Positions 43,836-51,969 of a stretch of 64,000 bases of DNA are shown in pieces. Positions within the stretch are counted from its first letter, which is position 1, and every line of letters begins with the position of its first letter. The notes under the pieces were generated by a model. It worked only from the letters and a program-made list of their open reading frames with translations, searched no databases and was not told where the DNA came from. The stretch lies in assembly GCA_020633675.1 (NCBI GenBank), contig JACKDE010000002.1, positions 372,001 to 436,000 of the forward strand, in the 5' to 3' direction. The DNA comes from Deferribacteres bacterium (GTDB taxonomy: Bacteria > Zhuqueibacterota > Zhuqueibacteria > Zhuqueibacterales > Geothermadaptataceae). The position numbers and the translations under genes were made by a program.

Positions 43836-46283
43836 TCAATACACTTTCAGCACGACCATCGTCATGTCATCGTGCTGCGGCGCCTCGCCGGAAAACGCCT
43901 TGATGGCCGAAATGGTTTTTTTCAACAAACCCTCGGCAGAACCGTTGCCCTCACTATTGAGCAGGTCGAAAAAACGCTCTTCGCCAAACTCTTCACCCGC
44001 TTCATTCATGGCCTCGGTGAAGCCGTCCGTGTAAAAAACCAGCGTGTCCCCCGGCTCCAGTTGCAGTTCTCCTTCAGCCAATGTTTTGGTGAAAATGTCA
44101 CCTACATCGAGGCCGAGACCGATACCGGCTGTTTGCAGCAATTGCGGTTTGCCGCGCTTTTTGTTGAGCATGAGCGCTGGATTGTGGCCGGCACGAGCGT
44201 AACGCAAAATCCGTTTGCGCGTATCGAGCACAGCATAGAACATGCTGACATACCAGCTTCGCTCGATGGTGCGATACATCAGGTTGTTGACTTTGCTCAA
44301 GACCTGCTTCGGTGACAGCGTCGATTCGGCGTGTGACTGCAGAATGCCTTTCGTCAGCGTCATATAAATGGCGGCGGGCACGCCCTTGCCGGAAACATCG
44401 CCGACCGCGATGCCGAGATCACCATTTTCAAGCGAGATAAAATCAAAGTAATCACCACCGACTTCCTGAGCCGGCATGCACACACCTGAAATATCGAAGC
44501 CTTTGAGCGCTGGCTGTTCCTTTGGCAGCAAACCGAGCTGCACACGCCGGGCTATCTCGAGCTCCTTTGCAAGTCGTGTTTTTTCCTTGATTCGACGGAT
44601 ATGGGCAGGCTCTTCCTCGTAAGCAAATTCAACTACTTTGCCTTTGAACAAGCCGATTAAGCCGATGATCAGCAGGGCGACGAAGCCGGCAATGATCGCA
44701 ATCGCGTTTGCCTGGAAAAATACCTCATTGCTGGCGAGCAGCGGCGCAACAAAAATGTATCCTGCATAAAGTGCGGAAGAAGTAAACGCAGCAAGCAAGC
44801 CGAAACGCCAGAAAATGAATGCCTGCACGACACCGACAATGAAAAACGGCAACAAAGTGAAATAAGATGGCCATAACGCAATCGTTTCGTTAAAAAAGAT
44901 GCTGAAAAGTGCAACTGCCGCACCGGTGACCAAAATAGCCGCCATGGGCGAATTGATTTTGCGTATTAAATAGGTCACAAGAAAGGCGCTGAAAAGGATT
45001 TCGCCGAATAGTGTGGACATGGCAATATTACTGGCCAAACTTAATGCAGGTACGACCATGCTGAAGTTTTCCACTGCATTGAGCGCGATACGCGGCACGA
45101 CGTCGAGCCCCTGCATCAAGCCGTATTGCAGCAGTTGCACCCCGCCAAATAAGACCGTACCAAATACAAAGCCGATCGGCACTTCGCGACCAATGTTGCC
45201 TGTCAGCAGGCGTTTGTTTAGCAAGCTTTGAAGGCCGCTCAACAGGCGCGGCTTAAGCAGACGCGTTTCTGCAAGAGCTGCATTCCAACCAGACATGACA
45301 TTGAGCGAAATAAACAACCACGAGGTCACCATTTGCAAGCCGAGAGTGATCAGTTTGGTCTGGAAATAACTGATTTGTCCCATACCGACACCGCGTGCAA
45401 AATTGCCCCATGCGTTCAGCGAATAGAGCAGGAGTAAGACAAACACCAAAGCCCCTGCGCGAAATCCCTGGCGAACACCGATCTCGCCTGCATGATATTT
45501 TTTCAGGAACACGGCAATAACCAAAAATGTCAGGACGACATAGACAATGGCAGAGAGGGTATTTAGCAGAACATTTTGAGCGCCTACAACGCCGGATGTG
45601 GTCGCAAAATCGGTCGGTTCCCGGAAGGTGTGCAACAAGTAGGTGACCTGATCACCGGAGATGCCGATTTGAACCGCTTCGGAGCCTTGAAAATACTTCG
45701 ATGGATCGCGCTTGAAAAACGTTAGGCTGTAGTCGGTGCGGGCGGCTTTCTTGTTGGCAACGCTCTGTTCAAGCTCGAATGCACTGAAATCGTTGTTCGG
45801 CCATTGTATTAAATAATTTTTAGCAATTTCTGAAGCTGTGTCCGCATCCAGGTTGGCGCCAGCTGTAGAGTCCGGGATGCGGTGCCGAAAACCCGTTAGA
45901 TGGCCGCTGGGCGAAACCCGGAATTCGAAGTGTTCCTCATCTGAGTTGCGCGGAGCATCGCGATAGAAGAAGAAGCGCCATCCGGAAAGCGGAACTTGTT
46001 CGGATTTGGCTAAAGAAATGGTCTCATCGAAACCGAGATTACGAATTAAATAATCCAGTCCCGTTTGGTCGTATGCAAAGTAAGTGTCGACATAAAAATC
46101 GCTGACATCCATCTGGTTTGCCGCAATGAAATCATCCACGACTTGCCTGGCTTCCCAGCGCGTGATTTGTGGCACCCCGGCAAAATACGGATTGACTTTT
46201 GGTGTGAGATAGATGCCGATCCACAAAAAAACGATGGCAATGATGGCCGGAACGGTAAAGAACGAAAAAGTTGAACGACGCAT
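43836..46283 (-). CDS. Membrane-bound SpoIIE-type PP2C serine/threonine phosphatase
   Basis: An 815-residue protein. Order: a single N-terminal helix (about 8-28), an extracytoplasmic region of about 200 residues that includes a PepSY-like strand (HFEFRVSPSGHLTGFRHRIPD), about ten membrane helices (about 245-565), a short coiled linker (AKELEIARRVQLGLLP), then the phosphatase domain with metal sites VGGDYFDF, VGDVSGKGV, FYTDGFTEA and QHDDMT. Such enzymes dephosphorylate anti-anti-sigma proteins. GGGAG just before the ATG at 46283 sets the start; the longer frame to 46514 lacks support. A candidate partner kinase is at 29305-30192. Confidence 0.9.
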   Translation of the reverse strand: MRRSTFSFFTVPAIIAIVFLWIGIYLTPKVNPYFAGVPQITRWEARQVVDDFIAANQMDVSDFYVDTYFAYDQTGLDYLIRNLGFDETISLAKSEQVPLSGWRFFFYRDAPRNSDEEHFEFRVSPSGHLTGFRHRIPDSTAGANLDADTASEIAKNYLIQWPNNDFSAFELEQSVANKKAARTDYSLTFFKRDPSKYFQGSEAVQIGISGDQVTYLLHTFREPTDFATTSGVVGAQNVLLNTLSAIVYVVLTFLVIAVFLKKYHAGEIGVRQGFRAGALVFVLLLLYSLNAWGNFARGVGMGQISYFQTKLITLGLQMVTSWLFISLNVMSGWNAALAETRLLKPRLLSGLQSLLNKRLLTGNIGREVPIGFVFGTVLFGGVQLLQYGLMQGLDVVPRIALNAVENFSMVVPALSLASNIAMSTLFGEILFSAFLVTYLIRKINSPMAAILVTGAAVALFSIFFNETIALWPSYFTLLPFFIVGVVQAFIFWRFGLLAAFTSSALYAGYIFVAPLLASNEVFFQANAIAIIAGFVALLIIGLIGLFKGKVVEFAYEEEPAHIRRIKEKTRLAKELEIARRVQLGLLPKEQPALKGFDISGVCMPAQEVGGDYFDFISLENGDLGIAVGDVSGKGVPAAIYMTLTKGILQSHAESTLSPKQVLSKVNNLMYRTIERSWYVSMFYAVLDTRKRILRYARAGHNPALMLNKKRGKPQLLQTAGIGLGLDVGDIFTKTLAEGELQLEPGDTLVFYTDGFTEAMNEAGEEFGEERFFDLLNSEGNGSAEGLLKKTISAIKAFSGEAPQHDDMTMVVLKVY

Positions 46284-46657
46284 AAAATCTCCCTCAGGAC
46301 TCATTAAGGCGGCGGCGAAACCGGCACGCAACCACGTAACAAGTATGCCTTTACGTATTGCGAAGGCAGAAAGATACGTTGTGTTGTACAAAAAATCAAT
46401 GCAGGCGGTGCATTGAATAACTAAAATGTTACAAATTTTGCTGCAAAGCGCAAGACATGCGTTTTCTGGCAGCAAAAGACAAATTGCCTCTCTGTTTGGT
46501 TTTGATTGAATCACAAAAAAACAATTGCTATCTTTTTTTCTTTCAGCCTATCTAAAAGCTCTGATTCAGCGCAATGATCAGTGGATTTTCTATGAGGCTG
46601 TGTGGGCACTTTTTCGTGCTGGAAACAACGAATTTCTGAGCAGTCGTGGAGAGAAAA

Positions 46658-47638
46658 ATGGATGCTAACCAAAAACCGGTTTCCTCATTTTTAGAAAAAC
46701 ATTTTTTGCATTTTAATGCCGCAGCTTTGATGGATGCAGCCAAAGCATATAATCAGCATTTGCAAAAAGGCGGTAGCTTTTTAATGACTTTGGCAGGTGC
46801 GATGAGCACGGCTGAGCTTGGCAAATCGCTGGCTGAGATGATCCGGCAGGACAAAATTCATGGCATTTGCTGCACGGGTGCGAATCTCGAAGAAGATATT
46901 TTCAACCTGGTTGCGCATGATCACTATGTTCGTATCCCAAATTATCGGGATCTAACGCCTCAGCAGGAGCAGGATTTGCTTGACCGCCACCTGAATCGCG
47001 TCACGGATACATGTATCCCTGAGGAGGAGGCGTTTCGGCGCATCGAGCGTGCCATTACAGATGAGTGGAAACGGGCGGATGCAAGTGGGGAACGCTATTT
47101 CCCGCACGAATTTCTGTACAAATTGTTGCGAAATGGGGCGTTGGAGAAATACTATCAAATTGATCCGAAAGACAGCTGGATGGCAGCGGCTGCTGAAAGG
47201 AATTTGCCGATTTTTGTGCCCGGCTGGGAAGATTCCACGCTTGGCAACATTTACGCGGGCGCGTGCATCGCCAAACGCGTGCAGAATGTGCATACCGTGC
47301 GATCCGGCATCGAAACCATGACAGTTTTGGCCGATTGGTATTTGAAAACCAGCAAGAAAAGCTCTATTGGTTTCTTCCAAATCGGTGGCGGTATCGCCGG
47401 AGATTTCCCGATTTGTGTGGTGCCGATGCTGGAGCAGGATCTGAAAATCAATGTTCCGCTCTGGGGCTATTTTTGTCAAATCAGCGACTCGACCACCAGT
47501 TATGGCTCCTACTCCGGTGCCATACCGAATGAGAAAATCACCTGGGGCAAATTGGGCATCGAAACACCGAAATTTATCATCGAGTCCGATGCCACTATTG
47601 TCGCGCCGCTGATTTTTGCTTATGTGTTGGGTTGGTAA
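46658..47638 (+). CDS. Deoxyhypusine-synthase-like protein
   Basis: A 326-residue NAD-dependent enzyme of the deoxyhypusine synthase superfamily. Seen: SFLMTLAGAMSTAELGKSLAEMIRQDKIHGICCTGANLEEDI, GWEDSTLGN, FQIGGGIAGDFPICV, and the active-site Lys region NEKITWGKL. Bacteria lack eIF5A, so bacterial members act on other amines; some make homospermidine or related polyamines from spermidine/putrescine, which I infer here. GGAGAG just upstream supports the ATG at 46658. It converges with the DUF2271 gene, 9 bases away. Confidence 0.9.
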   Translation: MDANQKPVSSFLEKHFLHFNAAALMDAAKAYNQHLQKGGSFLMTLAGAMSTAELGKSLAEMIRQDKIHGICCTGANLEEDIFNLVAHDHYVRIPNYRDLTPQQEQDLLDRHLNRVTDTCIPEEEAFRRIERAITDEWKRADASGERYFPHEFLYKLLRNGALEKYYQIDPKDSWMAAAAERNLPIFVPGWEDSTLGNIYAGACIAKRVQNVHTVRSGIETMTVLADWYLKTSKKSSIGFFQIGGGIAGDFPICVVPMLEQDLKINVPLWGYFCQISDSTTSYGSYSGAIPNEKITWGKLGIETPKFIIESDATIVAPLIFAYVLGW

Positions 47639-47647
47639 AGCCTTGAC

Positions 47648-49060
47648 CTAAAAAAGACTTCGGCTCACACGCACATTGGCAGGCGAGCTCGGCGCAGTGG
47701 TATCCGCAACCGCCACACGCGCCAGGGAAACATTTTTATTGGCAACAGTTTGCCCGCCTGCAAGCGTTATGGCTTCGTTCCAGATAGAAAAGCCGGATTT
47801 GGTTGCAACCAGCGAGTAACTGCCAGGCTGGACGTTGGCAAACTGGTAGCCGCCATTGCTGTCGGTGCTAACCTCGTACATGATCTGCCCGTTTTGCTGC
47901 AAACGCACAACCGCATTAGCGAGCGGTGTTCCCGCCACTGCATCAAGAATCTGGCCGCTCAGTGTTGCGCCGCCAACCACCTTGTCGAGAAGAACTGTCT
48001 TACCTGTGAGGGACTGACCTGCGTTCAGCGTCAACGTTTCGCTGGCAGGTACATAACCTGATTGGCTTACTGCCAGGGTGTATGTTGCGGGCGTGATGTT
48101 GCTGATGGAGAATGTCCCCGAGGCGTTGGTGGATGTGCTGTATTGCACCTGCCCACCAGACGTCAGTTGTACGGTTGCACCCGCAATAGCAGCATTGCTG
48201 CCGTTTTCGAGCACACTGCCGGAAAGCGAAGCATTGACGATGATTTTAGTGAGATTCACCTGCTTGCCGGTCAGGGACTGCCCATCATTCAATGTCAGCG
48301 TTTCACTCGATGGAGTATAGCCCGATTGGCTGACAGCGAGCGTGTAGCTTCCGGGTGTGATGTTGGAGATTGAAAATGCGCCCGATGCATTGCTGGTGGT
48401 ATTGTATTGCACCTGCCCACCTGACACCAATTGCACGGTCGCACCTGCAATAGCAGCATTGCTGCCGTCCTCGACAACCGTGCCGGACAGCGTGGCTGGT
48501 TGTTGCACGGTGCCACCGCCAGCGGTAAAGACCAGTTCTACGTTTTGAAAATTTGCGGTATCGCCGGGTCGCACGGTCTGATCTGACGCGCCTTTGGTAA
48601 ATTCCGCGACCAACCATTTTCCCGCTGGCCCACCGCCCGAAGAATTGTCCTCTGTAAACTCCACATACACCCTATAAACACCATCCGCAACCAGGGTGCC
48701 ATTGACGTCTGTGCAATTCCATTCCGCTGTGCGCTGGCCGTGTGAGCGCTCTGTCGCGCCGGTCACTGCATCCGTATCATCACCGCCGCTCGCTGCATTC
48801 CATTTGACCAAATGCTTTATTCGCTTGTTTGCCCACACTTTAAGCGTTTTCACAAACTTGTCCTGAGCGTCGGCGATCCAGATGGCGCCGATGTTTTTAT
48901 CTGCGTAGTTGCCACCGTAGCTGACCGTTGTCAGCGTAACCGAGAGCGTCCCGCTCGCAGCGGCTGGTGAGTTAGGTACCTGCGAATACCTAAAAGCAAG
49001 AATAGCGCAAGCCATTGCAGCTAAAATCGTAACTGACCGCAGGTGTGAATCTCGTTTCAT
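47648..49060 (-). CDS. DUF2271 protein with predicted FMN-attachment motif and three carboxypeptidase-regulatory-like domains
   Basis: A 470-residue exported protein. Residues 1-36 are the signal/anchor. Residues 37-180 form a DUF2271-type domain with DAVTGAT (residues 97-103), which fits the ApbE target pattern in which the last Thr (Thr103) takes FMN. Three CarboxypepD_reg-like beta sandwiches follow (about 190-272, 278-360, 366-448); the first two are near-identical. The end, DTTAPSSPANVRVSRSLF, is the beginning of an FnIII domain that then stops, so the C-terminus looks truncated. AAGGAA precedes the ATG at 49060. It is divergent from the cytochrome, thioredoxin and ApbE genes. It is the likely flavoprotein of that system. 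Confidence 0.85.
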   Translation of the reverse strand: MKRDSHLRSVTILAAMACAILAFRYSQVPNSPAAASGTLSVTLTTVSYGGNYADKNIGAIWIADAQDKFVKTLKVWANKRIKHLVKWNAASGGDDTDAVTGATERSHGQRTAEWNCTDVNGTLVADGVYRVYVEFTEDNSSGGGPAGKWLVAEFTKGASDQTVRPGDTANFQNVELVFTAGGGTVQQPATLSGTVVEDGSNAAIAGATVQLVSGGQVQYNTTSNASGAFSISNITPGSYTLAVSQSGYTPSSETLTLNDGQSLTGKQVNLTKIIVNASLSGSVLENGSNAAIAGATVQLTSGGQVQYSTSTNASGTFSISNITPATYTLAVSQSGYVPASETLTLNAGQSLTGKTVLLDKVVGGATLSGQILDAVAGTPLANAVVRLQQNGQIMYEVSTDSNGGYQFANVQPGSYSLVATKSGFSIWNEAITLAGGQTVANKNVSLARVAVADTTAPSSPANVRVSRSLF

Positions 49061-49402
49061 GACATGTTCCTTCATATCGTTGCATTCGCTGGGTTGAAAA
49101 TTCGTTGTGCATTGCAATACAAATGACATGCCTGTTTTTTTTCCTTCCTGAAATAAACTTTCACGCTCACAATATTCCGCCTTTTTTGATCAGACTTCCC
49201 TGTTTGATGTAAAAATTCCTTAATTCGCTGTGAAAAATCTACAGTCTGCAACCACAATCCTGAATGACATTTTCGAACAAAAACGACTGCTGCACCAAGG
49301 ATTGGAGCGTGCGAAAAATCTGGCATGCACCTTGCCAAGAAGCAAGCTACGTTTTCAAACGCATGGAGTGAGAAAGTCTTGTCACACATGCAAATGATTG
49401 TT

Positions 49403-49419
49403 GTTAAAGGGTCTTTAAC
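49403..49419. promoter_or_regulatory. Palindromic operator candidate before the cytochrome gene
   Basis: GTTAAAG-GGT-CTTTAAC is a perfect 7-3-7 inverted repeat ending 12 bases before the cytochrome ATG. Its position over the expected promoter or transcription start suits a repressor site. It lies in the roughly 370-base region shared with the divergent DUF2271 gene, in which I see no other gene. Confidence 0.5.
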
Positions 49420-49431
49420 TTAAGTGAAATT

Positions 49432-49716
49432 ATGAGAATAAATTTTTTAATAGCCATGGGTCTGCTTGCACTTTTTGCATGCAAGAGCCCTTTTCCGCCG
49501 ACAACAAAACAAGGCATACCGACTGATCACACGGTGAAAATTGAAAGCGCGATGCATAAAGAAGGATATATGTACCCCTACCGCCCCGAGAGCGGCTGCA
49601 GCGCTGCCGAGTGCCATCATGACGATCTGGATGGCGGCACGGCGGTTGTGGACGGCGTGCAGACAATCGCGCCATCTTGTTTTCAATGCCACAATACCAA
49701 ATGGCTGGAAGATTGA
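49432..49716 (+). CDS. Small cytochrome-c-like lipoprotein
   Basis: A 94-residue lipoprotein. Seen: lipobox LLALFAC (Cys17), then an acidic and aromatic middle, and two heme-binding-like sites: CSAAECH (Cys56, Cys61, His62; a CX4CH spacing) and CFQCH (Cys83, Cys86, His87; canonical CXXCH). One or two c-type hemes are expected. It is the first of the plus-strand redox genes (cytochrome, TlpA-like, DUF4266, DUF3570, NusG_II, ApbE) and probably exchanges electrons with the flavinylated protein or a terminal acceptor. Confidence 0.8.
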   Translation: MRINFLIAMGLLALFACKSPFPPTTKQGIPTDHTVKIESAMHKEGYMYPYRPESGCSAAECHHDDLDGGTAVVDGVQTIAPSCFQCHNTKWLED

Positions 49717-49853
49717 AAGAAAAAAAGGATTATCTGTTTTTCCACGCCGATGCGGATCGGTCAACGGACTGGATAACTAAGGTTTTGGTCTAAGTTTGAA
49801 AAAAGCGTGCACTGGCACGAATTCACCGAATAAATGTAAAGGAGTACTACACG

Positions 49854-50348
49854 ATGAAATGGCTTTTGTTCGCACTCTGTCTCGGTCTGGTTGCCATGAC
49901 CAATGCACCCAAAAATGAAGTCAATACCCCGGCGCTCGATTTCACCGGTAAAACGGCTGACGGCAAGACCGTGAGCTTAAAAGACTATAAAGGCAAAGTG
50001 GTTCTGTTGGATTTCTGGGCCAGCTGGTGCGTCCCATGCAAGGATGAGTTTCCATTCCTGGTGAAATTGCAGAAAAAATTGCAGAATAAAAATTTCACTG
50101 TGCTGGCGGTCAATGTTGATGTCGAGCTGGAAAAAATGCAAAATTTCGTTGCGAAGCAGGAAGCCGCGCCGACGTTTCCAATCATTTTTGACGCTCAGGG
50201 TGCGCTGCCCCGGCTTTATGATGTTGATGGCATGCCCACGACAGTATTGATCGACCAGGATGGCGTGATTCGGTACAGACATACTGGCTTTACCGAAAAG
50301 GAAAAGAAGCAGATTGTCGATGAAGTCATCACCTTGCTGAAAAACTAA
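49854..50348 (+). CDS. TlpA/ResA-family thiol-disulfide oxidoreductase
   Basis: A 164-residue exported thioredoxin-fold protein. Seen: short signal peptide (to about residue 18), ALDFTGKTADGKTVSLKDYKGKVVLLDFWASWC, active-site WCVPC (Cys59, Cys62), cis-Pro in VDGMPTTVLIDQDG. Family members reduce apocytochrome cysteines before heme attachment or act in periplasmic redox. With the cytochrome just upstream and Cys-rich small lipoprotein downstream, a role in keeping their cysteines reduced is plausible. GGAG precedes the ATG. Confidence 0.92.
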   Translation: MKWLLFALCLGLVAMTNAPKNEVNTPALDFTGKTADGKTVSLKDYKGKVVLLDFWASWCVPCKDEFPFLVKLQKKLQNKNFTVLAVNVDVELEKMQNFVAKQEAAPTFPIIFDAQGALPRLYDVDGMPTTVLIDQDGVIRYRHTGFTEKEKKQIVDEVITLLKN

Positions 50349-50437
50349 CATGTGATGAAATCGTGGCAATGCAGTGCAGCAAGGACGGCTGCCTCTTGTC
50401 CGTTTTCGAATGAGAATATCGTAAAGAGGATTTGGAA

Positions 50438-50653
50438 ATGAAAAGACGCATTTTATTCGCCATGGCCGCTCTGGCAGCACTGTTGAATAGCTGCGCCGCT
50501 GTACAGCCCTGGCAGCGCGGTGAGCTCGCTGATCCGATCATGATTATAAACGAAAATCCGGTCGACGCGGGCATTCGCGAGCACTATCTCGACTATCGTG
50601 AAGGCTCGGTCGGCGGCACAGGTGCACAAAGCGGAGGCTGCGGTTGTGGCTGA
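50438..50653 (+). CDS. DUF4266 lipoprotein
   Basis: A 71-residue lipoprotein. Seen: signal sequence with lipobox LLNSC, then VQPWQRGELADPIM, the DUF4266 signature, and a Gly-rich end with three Cys (GGCGCG). In known genomes DUF4266 genes pair with DUF3570 and ApbE genes, as here. The terminal Cys cluster may bind a metal or be disulfide-linked; a TlpA-like protein is encoded just upstream. GAGGA 7 bases before the ATG at 50438 sets the start. Confidence 0.85.
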   Translation: MKRRILFAMAALAALLNSCAAVQPWQRGELADPIMIINENPVDAGIREHYLDYREGSVGGTGAQSGGCGCG

Positions 50654-50738
50654 TTCTCTGTCTCAACTTCAAAAATATCGACGTAGCGTGTGTTTATGTC
50701 CTGCCCTTCTCCACGCAAAATCCCGTCTTCCAATCGGC

Positions 50739-51944
50739 ATGCGCCAGACTCGCATCCGTAGAAGACGGGAGCTTTTGCAGCGCAAGTCGCTGCAAGGCGC
50801 TGTTGTGATGATTCTGTTCATGTTGTTGCCGTTGGCAGCACAGGGGCAGGATTTGAGCGAGGACGAGTTGCAGGTTACCATGAACGGCTATTTTGATAAT
50901 TTTAATGTCAATATTGTCTATCCGTCAATGTCGTTCACCAAGCGCGTTTCCGACAGTACGACAGTGAACCTGCGCTACCTCGTCGACGTCATCAGTGCCG
51001 CTTCGATGCGCAGCCACTTCGATGTCGATGGTGTTTCATCGGCAACCCCGAAGGAAGACGGTGGCGGCGATGACGTCCCGGATGAAATGCGCCAGGAATT
51101 TGGACTTGGCTTTACGGATTTGCTCAAGGGCGGACTGATTCGCGGTGGCTCGTTTTCGCTGAACACGATTTACAGCACCGAGCACGACTACACCTCGTTT
51201 ACGCTCGCAGGTTCATTCAGCTATCTGATGGCGAGAAAAAATACCACTCTGCAACTCGGTGTTGTGCGCAGTTGGGATACCGTCGCGCCACAAATTCGTG
51301 ACTGGAAGCGCAAGAAGGATGTGTACACGATCAGCTTGGGGGTGACGCAAATTTTGTCACCACGGCTGATTTCGCAGCTCAATTATTCGCATAACCAGTC
51401 GAATGGCATGCTGTCTGACGCCTATCAGGTTGTCCAGATTGCCCAAAATGGCGATGTAACCAATTACGAACCGGTGCATCCGGATGCACGCTTGCGGCGC
51501 GCGCTCGGCTTGCAGATGAATTACAAAGCGGGTAGCGCCACCGGCTTTAATTTCGGACTGCGATATTACTGGGATGATTGGGATGTCAAGTCGTTGACAG
51601 CCTCGGTTCTGTGGCAACGCCACCTGAATCCAGCCATGACAGTTGGTTTGGGATTGCGGCATTACCGGCAATCCAAGGCGTTCTTTTTTAAATCCGAGTA
51701 TTTGGCGCCGGAGCAATACATGACGGTTGACACCAAACTCGCGAGTGGCTATTCGAATGATTATCAGCTCACACTGACCATCCGAGGTGGCTATTGGCGC
51801 TTGCCGGTACTGGCAAGTGAAAAAACGCAGCTCAATTTGCGGGTAAATTTTTACCACCGCCACTCATCAACGCCAGATTGGCACAGCCGGCTAAAGGATC
51901 TGTTTGCCTACCTGGTGAGCCTGGGTGTTCGATATAAATTTTAG
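50739..51944 (+). CDS. DUF3570 outer-membrane beta-barrel protein
   Basis: A 401-residue exported protein. Seen: basic n-region and hydrophobic core (RRRRELLQRKSLQGAVVMILFMLLPLAAQG), then many amphipathic strands and a C-terminal aromatic strand YLVSLGVRYKF, the signal for barrel insertion. Motifs such as NYSHNQSNGML and the early DVISAASMRS are typical of DUF3570. Probable sheath or channel for the redox proteins of the cluster. The start is uncertain: ATG at 50739 or 50808. The frame opens upstream but overlaps the DUF4266 gene. Confidence 0.85.
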   Translation: MRQTRIRRRRELLQRKSLQGAVVMILFMLLPLAAQGQDLSEDELQVTMNGYFDNFNVNIVYPSMSFTKRVSDSTTVNLRYLVDVISAASMRSHFDVDGVSSATPKEDGGGDDVPDEMRQEFGLGFTDLLKGGLIRGGSFSLNTIYSTEHDYTSFTLAGSFSYLMARKNTTLQLGVVRSWDTVAPQIRDWKRKKDVYTISLGVTQILSPRLISQLNYSHNQSNGMLSDAYQVVQIAQNGDVTNYEPVHPDARLRRALGLQMNYKAGSATGFNFGLRYYWDDWDVKSLTASVLWQRHLNPAMTVGLGLRHYRQSKAFFFKSEYLAPEQYMTVDTKLASGYSNDYQLTLTIRGGYWRLPVLASEKTQLNLRVNFYHRHSSTPDWHSRLKDLFAYLVSLGVRYKF

Positions 51945-51969
51945 CGATCAATCTATTGAAAGGCACAAA

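Noticed and set aside
48040..48540. CRISPR-like repeats
   Set aside because: The repeated DNA is coding sequence for two near-identical protein domains, not spacer-separated direct repeats.
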